The notes below the pieces were generated by a model. The model was given only the letters and a program-made list of their open reading frames with translations, ran no database searches and had not been told where the DNA came from. From Lunularia cruciata (taxonomy: Eukaryota; Streptophyta; Marchantiopsida; Lunulariales; Lunulariaceae), in the NCBI GenBank assembly GCA_948567375.1, contig OX419757.1, positions 30,876,001 to 30,940,000 on the forward strand: a DNA stretch of 64,000 nt. Reading direction: 5' to 3'. Positions 22,339 through 34,254 of this stretch are shown here, in pieces. Position 1 is the first letter of the stretch. Every line of letters begins with the position of its first letter. A program made the translations under genes and the position numbers.

Positions 22339-23855
22339 GTGATAACCCGGCAAATATCACTTTTTTTGTAATCAAGTAAGTAAAGTTCACTCTTGTAGAG
22401 ATACAAGTCAGAATTGGTCAAACACAAAGTCAAACAGTAACAAGCATGGTTCATCTTGAATTGTTCTTTTCACCTCTTGGGTAGAAACCACACCTAGAAG
22501 AGAGTAACAAGCACTGATCGTGGTCTCATCACCACAATTGGTCACTCACTAATCATAATACGTCAAATATATCCAAAAAATCTTAATTGTGATGATTCTA
22601 TCCATCCCAAAAATAACTACTTTGCTGTAAGACCACTTTGCCTCAGAATTGTATTCCAGCCCTCCACTGAAGGCACAACTTCCTTGATCAAAATTGTTTC
22701 ACATCAACTCAACACTGCACTCACAAATGAAAAATACTACTAACACTACAATTCTTCTCAGATTTGTCAAGGCATTGCTCCAATTGCACTTTGCTCAAGA
22801 CCAAATACACAAAATGAAGACTAGTGCTGTGGAATCCAACATCCAACAAGCACACTAACTTGCACTTCAAATTTCTCTCAACACTCACAAGCACACACAC
22901 AAAATTGATACTCGAAATAAAGCTCAAGCAACAAGCACAACTTCATAGCACTTCAATTTATCTATTCTCAGGATTATAACACTGAATAACACTTTACTGC
23001 AAAGGCCTCCTTTAAATAGGCAGAACTCTTGATAGTTATCTAACTATCTAAACTGCTTCTTACAATTTTATTAACCTACAGATCCCAAATGGCAATGCAT
23101 CTCTTCATTTTTGCCTCTTCCTATCTCAAAATTGGCCTAATCCAATCCAATATCTACCTCAACTTTGGCTTCTAAACCTGAAGTAACTTCCTGCACTTCT
23201 ATATCTTTGGATTTATCCACTATCACTAAATCTTCTACCAATTCCACTACTTCTTCACTCCACACTACAATTGAGGTCATGGGTACACTATCTACATCAT
23301 TATATGCTGACCCATTCTTTTCTACTATCTCAAGTAACTCACCCAAAGACACTTGTACTCCTACTTCTCTTACTTTGGACTTCATCTCTAACTTCATGGT
23401 ACTACAAAGTCTCTCTAATTCCAAATGTACTAAGTCTAATTTGAGACACACATTGTCTCCTACTTCTAATATCTTCCTATCTACTAGATCTCTCAAGCAA
23501 ATCAACAACTTGTTAAATTCAATGTCCTTCGCTTTCTTCTTTCTTGTTCCTGTACTAACAACTTCAATTTGTGCAGTCTTGCTTCCAACTAAACTTCAGA
23601 CATCATTCCTAGCATTGGCTTCATTGTCACAGCTACTTCTTTGATTGCCTCTTGCCTTGGCATCTACAACTTCTCTCTCTCTCTCTGCTAATAACTCCTT
23701 ACGATACATCTTCACCTCATCTTCTAACTTGGCCTTCAACGCTTCTTTCTCTTTCACACTCTGCCGCCAAAGCTTAGAGGTTGGTCTTCATCTTTGTAGC
23801 TACTCTCTTTGGCTTAAGGTCCTAGGTCTACCTTGTCCTCAATCAATTTTGTAAC
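22339..23855 (-). repeat. B-type LTR fragment (-) with end of its ORF
   Basis: Starts TGTGATAACCCGGCAAAT, the reverse complement of a B LTR end, and runs into the C-terminal coiled-coil part of the LTR ORF (minus-strand coding about 23850-23137, ending VDIGLD-stop). Similarity is lost near 23855. Divergence from B is large, similar to B'. It is joined head-on to the truncated B' LTR on its left. Confidence 0.7.
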
Positions 23856-24229
23856 ACTCCAGGTAATTGATCAAGATATTTTTTGAGGATGCATTGAGGT
23901 TGTTCTAGTTGTTTATCCTTTGTTGATGACTCTATATCTCTTAAGTGAGGAACTTTCTTCCAACTCATTGTAATCATCTCTTGATCTCTTTCTCATGTAC
24001 TTTTGAACTTTAGCTTGTAATGATGCCAATCAATGTGCACCTTTGCATTGTATAGCCTTCTTATCAAGAGCTAATATCCAGTTTTTTTAATTAAGTGGAG
24101 GACAATATAGTTTAGTTTCAATTGAACTCCACCTATGGTTGTCAACGTATCAAATAGCAATCATAAGAGATGTTATCAAGTCTGATCTACAAACCTCAAA
24201 ACTCAAGGAGTAGGTTTAAAGGCAGTGTA
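23856..24229. other. Unassigned sequence
   Basis: AT-rich stretch without a convincing gene. It may be decayed gag/protease sequence belonging to the minus-strand fragment at 24230-24800, but I see no motif to show it. Confidence 0.3.
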
Positions 24230-24800
24230 GTGTCATTAACTAACTTTGTCCTTGAGTATGTTTCTACTTAATTCATCTCCAAATCTGGCTAACCATTATT
24301 GTTGGATAGAAACGCTTCACTTGCTCTTGGTTCTTCCAAGGTCACACAATGAACATCCCTAGCTACTTTGGTGGTTTGCAAAGTAGGTACAAATCTAGTT
24401 GGGGGTCTTGGGACATGAGGTTGAGGACAATTTTCTCTCACATACCCTAGGGTTTTACAATAATGACACAATGGAAGGTAGGGAATTGGTTTTCTAGGCT
24501 TTAAGCAATGTGTCAACTAATTTTGAGAGCTCCATAATTATAACATGCACCATGAGTAGCATTTTTCCATATGGGTAAAATCCTTCTTTGTGCCTCATTA
24601 GCAATGTACTTCATAGGCACATATGAAGGAATGGTGAAAGAGATGCATGGTTCATGTTGGAAGGTACCTCTTGAATTGCAAAGACTTGATCTTCTTCCTC
24701 CATGTAGTACTTTTAGTCTTCTACCTTGCATGTTGATTCTACTTGATGTATTGAGGAAGATGGACATGTAGAAAAAACTTAAATTATTAGCATGTATTAG
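24230..24800 (-). pseudogene. B-type gag nucleocapsid fragment (-)
   Basis: Minus-strand remnant of the gag C-terminal region: a damaged first knuckle (ACYNYG), then PLCHYCKTLGYVRENCPQP, a zinc knuckle whose His is Tyr, then a proline-rich segment and VHCVTLEE. The same order, including CITLEEERP, is in the B copies at 33520-33780 and 63020-63260. Upstream capsid is not recognisable. Confidence 0.65.
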
Positions 24801-25473
24801 CATGACTTGTCATTTGGGCAAAGTAGCCATTGAGAATTGTGTTTGCTAAAGGAAAGAAAGTGTTACATGAATCAAAGTATGGATGAGTTGCTATGGGACT
24901 CCCACTACAAGACATTCTTATCATAAGATTGAGATTGGGTGTGGAATTCCTGTCTATAGGACACACAAAACAGCTGGTGGAGATTGCTAGGGGTATGTCA
25001 ATTAGTAAGAGAAAGTTAGGTGGATAATGAATGCAATGGTTGCACATTGATGTACCTAGGTAGTATAATCTAGATTGGAATCAAGGATTAGGAGCCATTT
25101 TGCATTTATGAGGGTTGGCAATTGAAGGAGACTACCATAATGGATAGAGTATTGGGAGAAAAAGAGAAATTCTATTTAGGGTTTGACCGCACCTATATAA
25201 GACAGCTTAGTTTACTATGGTTTTTGTTGGTTGCCAACAATCCTCCATAAGTCAATCAATAGGTCATCTATTAGACACAAACTGTTAACTACCAGGGAGG
25301 AGGACTTGGCTTGGAGGAAGAACCCTATCACATAGTATCAATGTGTCCTTTGCAAGGCTAGGAGTGACTCTTATGTTGTAAATGACAGCCCGCAAACAAG
25401 AGAGATAAAATCTAAATACCATATCCATTGTTTGTTCTCAAATTCTATATAGATGATTGTTAGTATAGATGGA
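24801..25473. other. Unassigned flank of D(+)
   Basis: No gene seen. A TATATAAGACAGC box-like sequence lies near 25191, and TAGTATCAATGTG near 25337 weakly recalls the tRNA-iMet primer site, so part of this may be an old LTR of a family not otherwise present here. The last bases, ATTGTTAGTATA, also occur at 45081-45092, just outside the other end of D(+). Confidence 0.3.
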
Positions 25474-26370
25474 TGTCACGCCATTTGTAGTGCCGCATCT
25501 AGATGCTCGGACACTGGAGTTCCAGTGATAGTAGTTAGAGTCATTTCAGCAGTTTCTTAGAGACTACTTTCCAACGGTTAGATTTTGTGTTCGGGGTATT
25601 GACTTCACGATGGGGTTCACTATCACTTTGCACCGTTTGCACCATCAAGTGTGCCGTCAGTGGGACCATTAGGGTTTCAGTGCTAAGTCAAGTCCAGGGG
25701 GTATAGTTTTGAAGTGAGCTCCAGAGAGCTCACTTCTCTGATGTTGAGCCTTCGAGTTCTTGGCTATGTGGACAGAGGCCGGCAAGCATCACCTGGATTC
25801 TCTATGCTTGAGTGGGTGTGGCTTGACTGTAATCAGTGCCCAATTGTTGGCAATTTATAGAGTGACAGATCAAGAACTGATCTGAGTTGTGTTGAGTTGA
25901 GAGTGGTAAGCAATCTGATAACATCAGAGAAGTGAAGTCAGGGGGAAATCAAGTGCATGAACTATGAGTGTTGGTGGTATCTCCAAGCTCGGTGGATCAT
26001 TGGTAGCTCAATTCAAGTTCAGTGTTTCCCTAGTGTGTAGAAGCTTGTTCAATTGATGCAAATTTGGCAGTTAGGCGGACGGTATGCGGAAGCGTTGGCC
26101 AAATTTTGAGCAAAGGAGGAGCAAATTTTGAGCAGTGGTTGTGATTTCGAGCTCAAGAGGTGAAGGCAGGACCAATTTGCTACAAGTTGGGCTCAGAAAG
26201 GATTTGAGGCATAGGGCTGTGGGCTATGAGAGGCTACAAAGGCCTAGAAGGGCCAGAAGGGCCAGCAAGCCAGCTTGTTGGCATGGGACTAGCTAGTTTA
26301 GAGTAGATCTTGGTCATTGGTTGGCAAAATCTGCCTTTCTTGCTAGATTGTGCGCAATAGGGTTTGACCC

Positions 26371-29300
26371 TGTGACAACCCGGCAAATATCACTTTTGCG
26401 GTAATTGGGTAAGTAAAGTTTGTTCCCGCAAAGATACGAGTCAGAACTGGTCAAATATGAAGCAAAGTAACAATTTTAGTTCTTCTTGAGTTCTTCTTTA
26501 GTCTCTTAGGTAGAAACCACACCCAGAAGAGAGTAACAAGCACTGACTCGCAATCTTGTCACAAATTAACACTCCTTAATCACAACTCCATCAAATCTTT
26601 ACAAACAATCTTGATTGTGATGATTCAGGCTCTCCCAAAGATGGCACTTCACTGCAAAATGACTTCGCCTCAAAATTGTGTTCCACCCCTCCACTGAAGG
26701 CACAACTTCCTTGATCAAAATTGCTTCACATCAACTTTGCACTACACTCACAAATGCAGAATACTACCAACACTACAATTCCTCTCAGATCTATCAAGGC
26801 ATTGCTCCGATTGCACTTCACTCAAGATCAAACACATAGAATGAAGATCAAGGCTATGGAATCCAACATCCAACAAGCCCTCTGACTTGCACTTTGAATT
26901 TCTTCACACACTCACAAACATAAACATGAAGTTGATACTCGGAATCAAGCTCAAGCGACAAGCACTGCTTCATAGCACTTTGCTTTATCTATTCTCAGAA
27001 ATTATGAGCACTGAACAACATTTCTGTGCGAATGCCACTCTTAAGTAGAGAAGCAATTGACAATTCTAACAACTATACCGTTCTACAACAACTATTCTGA
27101 CCTGCAGATCCGAAATGACAATGCACCTCTTCATATTTGCCTCGTCAAATCTCAAATCTGTTTCTACTCCGATCCGATGTCTACTTCTTCCTCGGCTTCC
27201 AAACCCAAACCCAAAGTAAATTTACTTCTTACTACTCTTTCCTCGGGTCTTGTATCTTCTACTTCTTCTACCAGATCCAGCAACTCTCTTTCCTGATCTG
27301 AAATTGCACTAGTGGGTAATCTATCTAACTCCTTATCTCACGACCCACTCTTCTCTAATGTCTATGATGGCATCTCCGAAGACATTTGGACTCCTAAGTT
27401 ATCTACTTTGGGTTTTGCTCTAACATCCTTCCAAAGTTTTTCTAGCTCTATTTTCACTAAGTCTAATCTAATTGAAATGTTATCCTCTACCTCTAAAACC
27501 TTTTTGTCTACACGAGTTCTTAATTTGATCAACAAGGCGTTCATCTTGGTGTCTTTTGCTTGTCTTGGCCTCGTCTCCTGCACCAACAACTTTAACTCGT
27601 GCAATTGTGCTTCTTCAATTCAAACACTGGCTTCTATACTTAACATCGCGTTCACCCTAAGGACTATCTCCTTCAATGGCTCCAATCTTGTCTTCCTTTC
27701 TCGTTCCCGATCTGCAAGCCATTCCTCTCGGTACATCGCAAATTCTGCCTTGAATTTGGCTTTGACCGTCTCCTTCTCCTTCTCCTTCTGTACAACTTTC
27801 TCTTCCTGATTACGAAGTAACTCTCGTAATCTCTCTTCTTCTCTATACCGTGAAGCCAACTCTCTTTGCAAGAGTTGCTTCTTCTCCTCCATACTCTCCA
27901 TCACTCTATCGAGTTCTTGATCCTTCGATGCTACCCTCGCCATAGAATGGATAAGTTCTACCATTGAATCAACAAACTGCTACTTCAAGATTTTGTATTC
28001 AACTACTTGTCTCTCTCTTGCAATGTCACTCTTCCTTGCAAGATCCTCTTGATAGCTCACTTCCCTCTTCAAGTCTTCAATTACCTTACTTCTCTCTATT
28101 GCCTCCGCTCGCAGTACTTCTCTTTCCTCCTCACCTCGGGTTACACTCTTCTTCAACTCCAAGTTCTCTTCTTCTAATCTCGCTACCACCTGCAATACAG
28201 TCTTTACCTCTGGACAAGTAGACTGCATCTCCTTCTTCTTGTGCTCCAACTTCACCAACAATGGGCACACTACATCTTGCAAGTACTCCACTCTATCACT
28301 AGCAACTACTTCCTCCTGCGGAATGGTCTTTCTTCTCTCCTCATGTTCTCTTGATACTCGCCTTCTTCTCTAGAGTCTTCGTATTGGAATCAATGCCTCA
28401 CTGCCCAAGCTTTCTTCTACCTCTTCCTTCACTTTACTTGGCCCCGCTTCACACTTTGCCTTACGTCACGAGCGAACTCCTTGCTGTACTGCGATCTTCT
28501 TTCCTTTGGCACTGGTACTTCATCCTCTAGCGCTATGTTGTCTTCGGCTTCTAACTCGGCTTGCACTTCTTCTTTGTATTCTTCAGCCGCTGGTGCCAAT
28601 GTCATCTCTCCACCTTCTTCACCATCACTGCTTGTATCTCCACTCTACAGTGTCAGCTCAAGTTCCTCCTCATGTTCCGAGTCCTCCGTTTTGAGCTTGG
28701 CCTCGCCTTTTGAGTCTTCATCTTTTGACTCAATTACCACCATTCCTTGCCTTGGGTTACTTCTCTGCATCTTCCAAGGTTTCTTGCTTTCTTCAGCTTC
28801 TCCTTGCCGACTCCTCTTCTTTGTCGAGGTACTCACTGCGACCTCCACGTTCTTCCCTATTTTTGCGTAGTAGTCGTCTGTGCTCTAGATTTAGAGAATG
28901 TATTGCTACTCCTTGACATCAACCTCCTTTCGCACATCAGGATGGAAGTGGAACACCATCCAAGTCCGCTCTACCGAGTTCAGCAAATTGAGCCCAAGGT
29001 AGAAGTGTGCGGCAAACGGCACAATGTAGTGTGGAGGCGACTTATCCCGCAAATTCCACACCATCTGCCTTGTTCTCCCGTGAAAACACCTTACCCAATT
29101 GATTGGTTCTCCTGCAAACAACTTATGGAAGAACACCGCTTGGTGTTTCATCACATAAGTCATTCTCTCCGGCTTCAAGATCGCCATGAGAGCACTCACA
29201 ATCCCTCTCTTCACTGGATCCTTGTAACTCTCAACTTTGTACCCATTCTTTGTCCTTTTTGACGAGAAGGCATCTCTCACCTCTTGAGTCTCTTGGGCTA

Positions 29301-30148
29301 TCTCTCCTTTCCCCAAGAATGTGGCTCCTTGCTCCAAGCCTGCCTCCTTCCCGAGTACGAGTCTCCAATCCGACTTTGTCCAGCGAGCCGGATTTCCTCT
29401 CTTCCCTTCTTCCTCGGGTCCATCAAGACACTTACTCTAGATGATTTCTGTCATGAATCTTGGAAAACTTACGTTCCAATTCCATGCCAGAAAGGTGATC
29501 CAAAGTCGGCTCAAGACTTTGATCCTCGCTATCACATCTAATCTCCGAATTGCATGGTTTCTCATTGTGAATTTGGAGTTCTTCTTCCCTCCTCCCATCT
29601 CTTCTACTTTCTCACTTTCTCTCGATTTCACTCTCGCGACTTCTCCCTTGCGCACTAACACAAGTCCAACTCTATTTCCCTTTCCTTGATCACCTGCAAG
29701 ACAACTCCTCAATGGCGAAGGAAAATTGCTTGACATTTTGTCATTGCAGTTTGGATTTTTATAGAGTTGCGCTTCTTTGTCTTCCGTCACTTTGAGTTCC
29801 TACCAAGAAATCACAACTCCAACATGCACCTGTCATTGTCAATCAACCTTTGTGCGTATGAGCCGCCAGTTTTCAAACGGCCCCTTCTTGAATTTCTCGC
29901 CCCAATGAAAGGTTGTTAGACTGTCTTCACCTCGGGTTGAGCTCCCCCCGATCCGAAGATAATTTACTTTGGGTTGTATGCTGACAAGGCATTTCCAAAT
30001 ACTTTGCCTTATGACCCAAAGTCACTTTACTTCGGGTTTCATCTTGAAGACTCTTTTCTTTGCCTTCTTCAGCCATACAGGCGCAATCCAACTTCTCTAT
30101 ACACTTCTTCTCCTTTATTCTGAACAAACAAAAAATGTGAGCACCACA
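26371..30148 (-). mobile_element. Solo LTR of family B (3778 bp) with target duplication
   Basis: A complete B LTR in reverse orientation: left end TGTGACAACCCGG, right end the reverse complement of TGTGGTGCTCACAT. It is flanked by GACCC (26366-26370) and GAACC (30149-30153), a 5-bp target duplication with one mismatch, and D LTR sequence resumes exactly on both sides. No internal element sequence remains, so it is a solo LTR formed by LTR-LTR recombination. Its length fixes the true size of the B LTR and agrees with the 3781-bp 5' LTR at 57442. Confidence 0.92.
27164..29736 (-). pseudogene. LTR-encoded coiled-coil protein in the solo LTR
   Basis: ATG at 29736-29734 (an MSSNFPSPLRSCLAGD-type start) about 20-30 bases after a TATAAAAA box. 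The N-terminal domain includes RRLDVIARIKVLSRLWITFL, VKRGIVSALMAILKPER, VFFHKLFAGEPINW and PPHYIVPFAAHFYLGLNLL (about 29020-28960), then KKRSRQGEA, an acidic linker, a coiled coil (about 28230-27400) and an end near VDIGSE before TAG at 27166-27164. The length is about 857 codons with a few frame breaks. Function unknown; see the copy at 57853 for the fuller description. Confidence 0.75.
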
Positions 30149-30336
30149 GAACCCTAGATCTCTTGTTCCTAGACTGGTGCCCTAGCCAACTAGTCCACTC
30201 TCACTTGTTGTCATAGTGATTGTGCCACTGTTATCTATACACATGTAGCTTTGGCTAGGAGAGGCAGTTTGATCCCATTCTTGGTGATCTTGGTAGCTTA
30301 GGACTTAGATACAAACTCCTCTTATGTCAAATGCCA

Positions 30337-30840
30337 AATGGTGGCAAAGTCAATCCCGTGTTGTGTTATGAGATGGAGGGTTTTTGTTTAGATTTCTTGT
30401 GATTGGATCCCCTCCATTCTGTACTTCCTGTTTGTGCACCACGTTTGTGTGAGGTGCCTAAACTTTTGAGCATTGGTGCTCTGGTGTGCTCTCGGTGGTG
30501 AGGTTGGAGTGATGACCAGTCAGACTACCTTTGTTTCTCTCTGGTGAGGCAGGAAGTGATGACCTGCAGACCGTGAGAGTGCGTGTTATGATAGCAGGTT
30601 ACAGGTTGCACTTTCCCCTAGTATAGTTATCTCGTTTAGAGTTACATTAGTGGGTGGTGCTTAGTTGGTATTGGCACATGGTGGTGTTGGCACTTGGTGG
30701 GGCACTTGTGGTTGCAATTGGTGGTTTGGATTTGCTGTTGCGGTTTCTTTGTCATAACGGAGTTCTTTGGAGATTCCAGAGGAGTCAGCCCTGTAGTATG
30801 CAATGGGTTTACTTGGAGTGGTGCTCGGTATCAGCTTGTA
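30337..30840 (+). other. D(+) leader with primer site
   Basis: Non-coding leader after the 5' LTR. The primer-site candidate TGGTGGCAAAGTCAATCCCG occupies 30339-30358. It matches the D(-) leader at 7840-8236. No open frame with a recognisable motif. Confidence 0.5.
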
Positions 30841-31865
30841 TCTCAGGTCCCAATGAGGGAGGAGATTGACTCTGAGTTGGAGTTTGACACAGGAGCTGAT
30901 TCAATCGGGGTTTAACCCCATGGTGGAGTTCTTACTATGTTTGAGGCAGAACTACCAGGGAGTGCAGATTGACAAGCTGAGGAGCTTGCAGGAGTTCCAG
31001 CGGAAGGCTGGAGAGCCTACTTGAGGCAAACACTCGCATGAGGCGGCTGATCAGTTTCACTCAGGGAGTTACTGAGGCCCAGGCAGTCCAGTTTTGGTAT
31101 GGGATACTGGACAGGGAGTTGCGACGTGGAGTTCATGATGCTATGTTGTTGCAGGCTACTTTGCCCACTTTGGCAGTAGTCTTTGGTTTGGCTGAGCGTA
31201 TTGAGCTCAACATGGTAGAGGAGAGAGTGGTGGCATCTGGATTTGGTAGGGAGACCTCATCCATGGCTGTGACTTCTTCTAGAGTGTAGCAGAGTGCACC
31301 ATGCCTTGTTGGTTTTTGAGGACAGGGTGGACAGCCCAGATCCAATGGAGCGAGTGGAGGGCCTAGTGGAGTTAGACCCTTACCCTCATTTTTGGGTCAG
31401 CAGCAGCTAGTGAGTGGTGGTGTTGCTTGTTGGAATTATGGTGGACCTCACCATCGGAGAGAGTGTACTTAGGGCAGCGGACCTGATACCTCTGGTGCAT
31501 CACAGCCAGCACAGAGGCAGTGTGAGCACTGCCATAGATTTGGTCACACTAGTGACCAGTGTTTTGACCTACACCCGGAGTTACAGAGTGGTAGGGCTGT
31601 TATGGCAGGTAGTAGGGGAGCTCCAGTTCATGGAGGACAAGGTGGTAGAGGTGGTGGTAGAGGATCTACACCTAGTAGGGATGCAGTACCTACCCTTACT
31701 TCTAACACAACTATGGCTACTTGGATTGAGCAGTTGGAACAGAGATTGGCTAGTATGGCTATTGCTCAAAAGAGATCAGATTCGGGTGTTGAGGCTTCCA
31801 CCTCATATGCTGGTGATAGATGCTTTGGACTTCATGTGCGGAGCAGCATAGGTGGATGCATCTGC
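30841..31865 (+). pseudogene. Family D gag
   Basis: Gag remnant: FLLCLRQNYQGVQIDKLRSL (about 30930-30990), a capsid tail with TEAQAVQFWYGILDREL (31065-31125), AERIELNMVEERV (31190-31230), a first knuckle now CWNYGGPHHRREC with one Cys changed to Tyr, a second canonical knuckle CEHCHRFGHTSDQC (about 31522-31563), and a glycine/arginine-rich run (31600-31690). The N-terminal capsid part seen at 7215-7670 (-) is deleted near 30905. TAG stops occur where the sister copy keeps codons. Confidence 0.75.
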
Positions 31866-32837
31866 AGTAGTGACTAGGAGTGCAATACGTGCTCCAGAGC
31901 CTAGAGGAGCATCAGTGGAGTTGGACCCACAGAGAGGAGAGGTTGGGAGATAGGTCAGACTTCCCCAATCTTTCACGCTATCTGAGGCATTGCAGACAAC
32001 ATCCATGGTTCCTAGATGTCCCAGTGCAGGTGTGGTAGGTGGTGATGGAGTACATGATGGACTACCTGCTAGTCAGCCACCTGCTACTATAGAGACTGAG
32101 TCTAGCATGATATTGGGGGCGGCTCAGCTGATTATGCGGCGTCCTTTGTTTTCAACCAGTGACATGTTTACATTGGGAGTTGGCCCAGCCCCAGTGTTTT
32201 GGTTGGCTGCCATGTTGTGTGAGAGTAGGGATGGTGGGGTTCCTACTACTAGAGTAGAGATGGTTGGTAGTGGAGCTGACTTGGTTGAGGAGCATGGGAT
32301 CCATTCAGCGACCAGTGGTTTATGGCAGGCAGCAGCGGCTAGACTGGAGGAGTTGCCAGCTAGACCGGCCTTTGAGAGAGCATGGTTCACACCTAGTGTT
32401 GTCCTATTGGATAACCAAAGGGGGATTTTTCATTTGGTGGGACCTTTAGGAAAGGTCTATACACCACAGAGAGTCTTGTTAGACTCTGGTGCGCAGCCCC
32501 TTATGTTGGGAAAGGCTGCAGTTGTCAGTCTAGAGTTACGGAAGACCGATGTCGAGAGGTGTCCATTTCAGATCCAGACATCTCTAGGTGGTGGTTTGAC
32601 ATAGTACATCACACGTGGGGAGCTTGTTGTCCAGGTTCAGCCTGGTCATCCAACTGATAGCTCGGTGGTGAGAGCTCAGGCTATTGTGACGATAGCTGAA
32701 TCATATGATGTGCTAGTTGGGGGAGCAGTGTTATACCCCATGGGTTTCAGCATTGACTATTGGGAGGAGACAACCTCTTATAGACCTGGTTGGCAATCTG
32801 GTGAGGGACAGGTATGTCGCCTACCAGTACGCTTCAG
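31866..32837 (+). pseudogene. Family D protease region
   Basis: Aspartic protease part of the polyprotein. A 204-codon open stretch (31990-32604) holds the linker and the active site VLLDSGAQPLMLGKAA (about 32476-32520); after a TAG (a CAG in D(-)) the frame continues to DVLVGGAVLYPMG (about 32710-32745) and WEETTSYRPGW. At 32837 D sequence stops and B gag begins, with the two bases AG shared at the joint. The methyltransferase domain that follows this point in D(-) is absent here. Confidence 0.75.
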
Positions 32838-34254
32838 CCATTATCTGGTTCCTCAGGGGACTTTCACCAGAGATACAAATCTTTGCAAGGGAGAGGAATG
32901 TAACTTCTCTTGACAAAGTACTCAAACATGTTGCTCGTTACGAGGCGGCCCACTCTCACTCTGCCGGTAATCGGAGAAATCAGGAGAAGAAAGGCAAGAA
33001 GCCTTGAAGGACAGCTTTGCGTAACACATCCCCTTCTTTGGACAAGTCCTCCACGTCTTTGAGCTCTTCTTCGGAATCCAAAGAAGAATCAAAGCCAAGA
33101 TGAGTCAGAAGATGTGGGGTAAGAAACCAATGACTCCTCCAACAAAGAGTGTACATAAGGCGGATACCAAGCTAGATGCCCTCATTAAGGAGTTTTTGGA
33201 TTTCAAGATCCAAATGATTGGGGCTAAAAATAGAAGGAAGGCCCCAGCATTTGGGAGATCGAATGTATGGTGCACCGCATGTGGAAAATCAGGCCATGCA
33301 AACATAAAATGCAATACTCATAATGCATTCCCGGTGCAGCAAATTGATTGGGTTCCGGGATGGAACCAAGACGAGGACAAAGAGGTTGTGTACCAAACAC
33401 AAGACGTACAGCCTCAAGCTAGCACATCGTACCAAGGTCCGAGGTTTGGACCAAGGGAGTATAACCCCAATGCTCCTCCACAAAGACCACCAATGAGCAA
33501 CCAGAATTGCGGTCAGAATGTTGCACCCGGAGCTTGTTATAATTGTGGCTTGATGGGACATTGGTCTCCAAATTGTCTGGAGCCAAGAAGGAAAATTGGG
33601 TACGTTCCCCTATGTGGAAATTGGAAAGGATTGGGGCATACGGGCAACCAATGTCCTCACCCACCGAATCCGAAGCCGCTTGTAAAGTATGTACAGACCC
33701 CCGCTGCGCATGCAGCAATTCAGCCAAAGGGGGATACTAACGTAAATTGTATCACTCTTGAGGAAGAGAGACCTCAAGAGGGGAGTCCGGCCTCGGAAGG
33801 AGAATGGCCGGACCTTTAAATTTTGAAAGTTGAGACACGCTCCAGCAAGAAGAAGCGTGATCCCAAAGAATTGAGTACGACCTCTTCGTCTTCCAGAAAG
33901 GCGAAGAGATTGTGCCCAAAGGCAATTCTTTCTGCCAAGGAGGAAAAGATCCTTGCAAAAGCCAAAGCTAAAACCTTGCAGAAAGAACTAAAAGAGGCAC
34001 TACTCAGGACTCGGGAACTGAGTTTGGAAGAAGAGACGAAGACGAAGTCTCTAGTTTTTCCGGCGGACATCCGACCTGAAGTAAAGGGTTTGATCCAAGC
34101 CAAAGTGGGCCAACCCGAGGAACCTCGGGTTAAGGCCCTTAGCAAGTCCGTTACCATTTTGAAGCATCCCGAAGTCAAGAGGGAACACGGAGAGACTTTG
34201 GACCCAAAGCCGAAGGCAAAGACGGTCAAATTGGGAGGAGTTCCCCAAACATGA
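32838..34254 (+). pseudogene. Family B gag C-terminal half
   Basis: Capsid tail (IQIFARERNVTSLDKVLKHV, 32870-32930), a serine-rich stretch, then nucleocapsid in a long open frame (33100-33819): a first knuckle CTACGKSGHANIKC (33280-33320), a second CYNCGLMGHWSPNC (33535-33576) and a third CGNWKGLGHTGNQC in which the second Cys is Trp (33616-33656). A lysine-rich region with AKAKTLQKELKEAL (33950-34000) follows, with an in-frame TAA at 33817. Three knuckles in one gag is more than the usual one or two. Confidence 0.8.

Larger units (their letters stand above)
25474..30336 (+). repeat. D 5' LTR, split by a B solo LTR
   Basis: Starts TGTCACGCCATTTG at 25474 and ends ATGCCA at 30336, two bases before the primer site. 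D LTR sequence occupies 25474-26370 and 30154-30336; the insert between is a complete B LTR. About 350 bp present in the LTR at 8237-9663 is missing near 26200. A weak TATA-like TTTATAGA lies near 25853. Confidence 0.8.

Noticed and set aside
28481-28870. Serine/leucine-rich ORFs opposite the LTR ORF (also 5401-5826, 23165-23644, 59799-60278)
   Set aside because: They are antisense shadows of the Glu/Lys-rich coiled-coil frame, which explains their composition.
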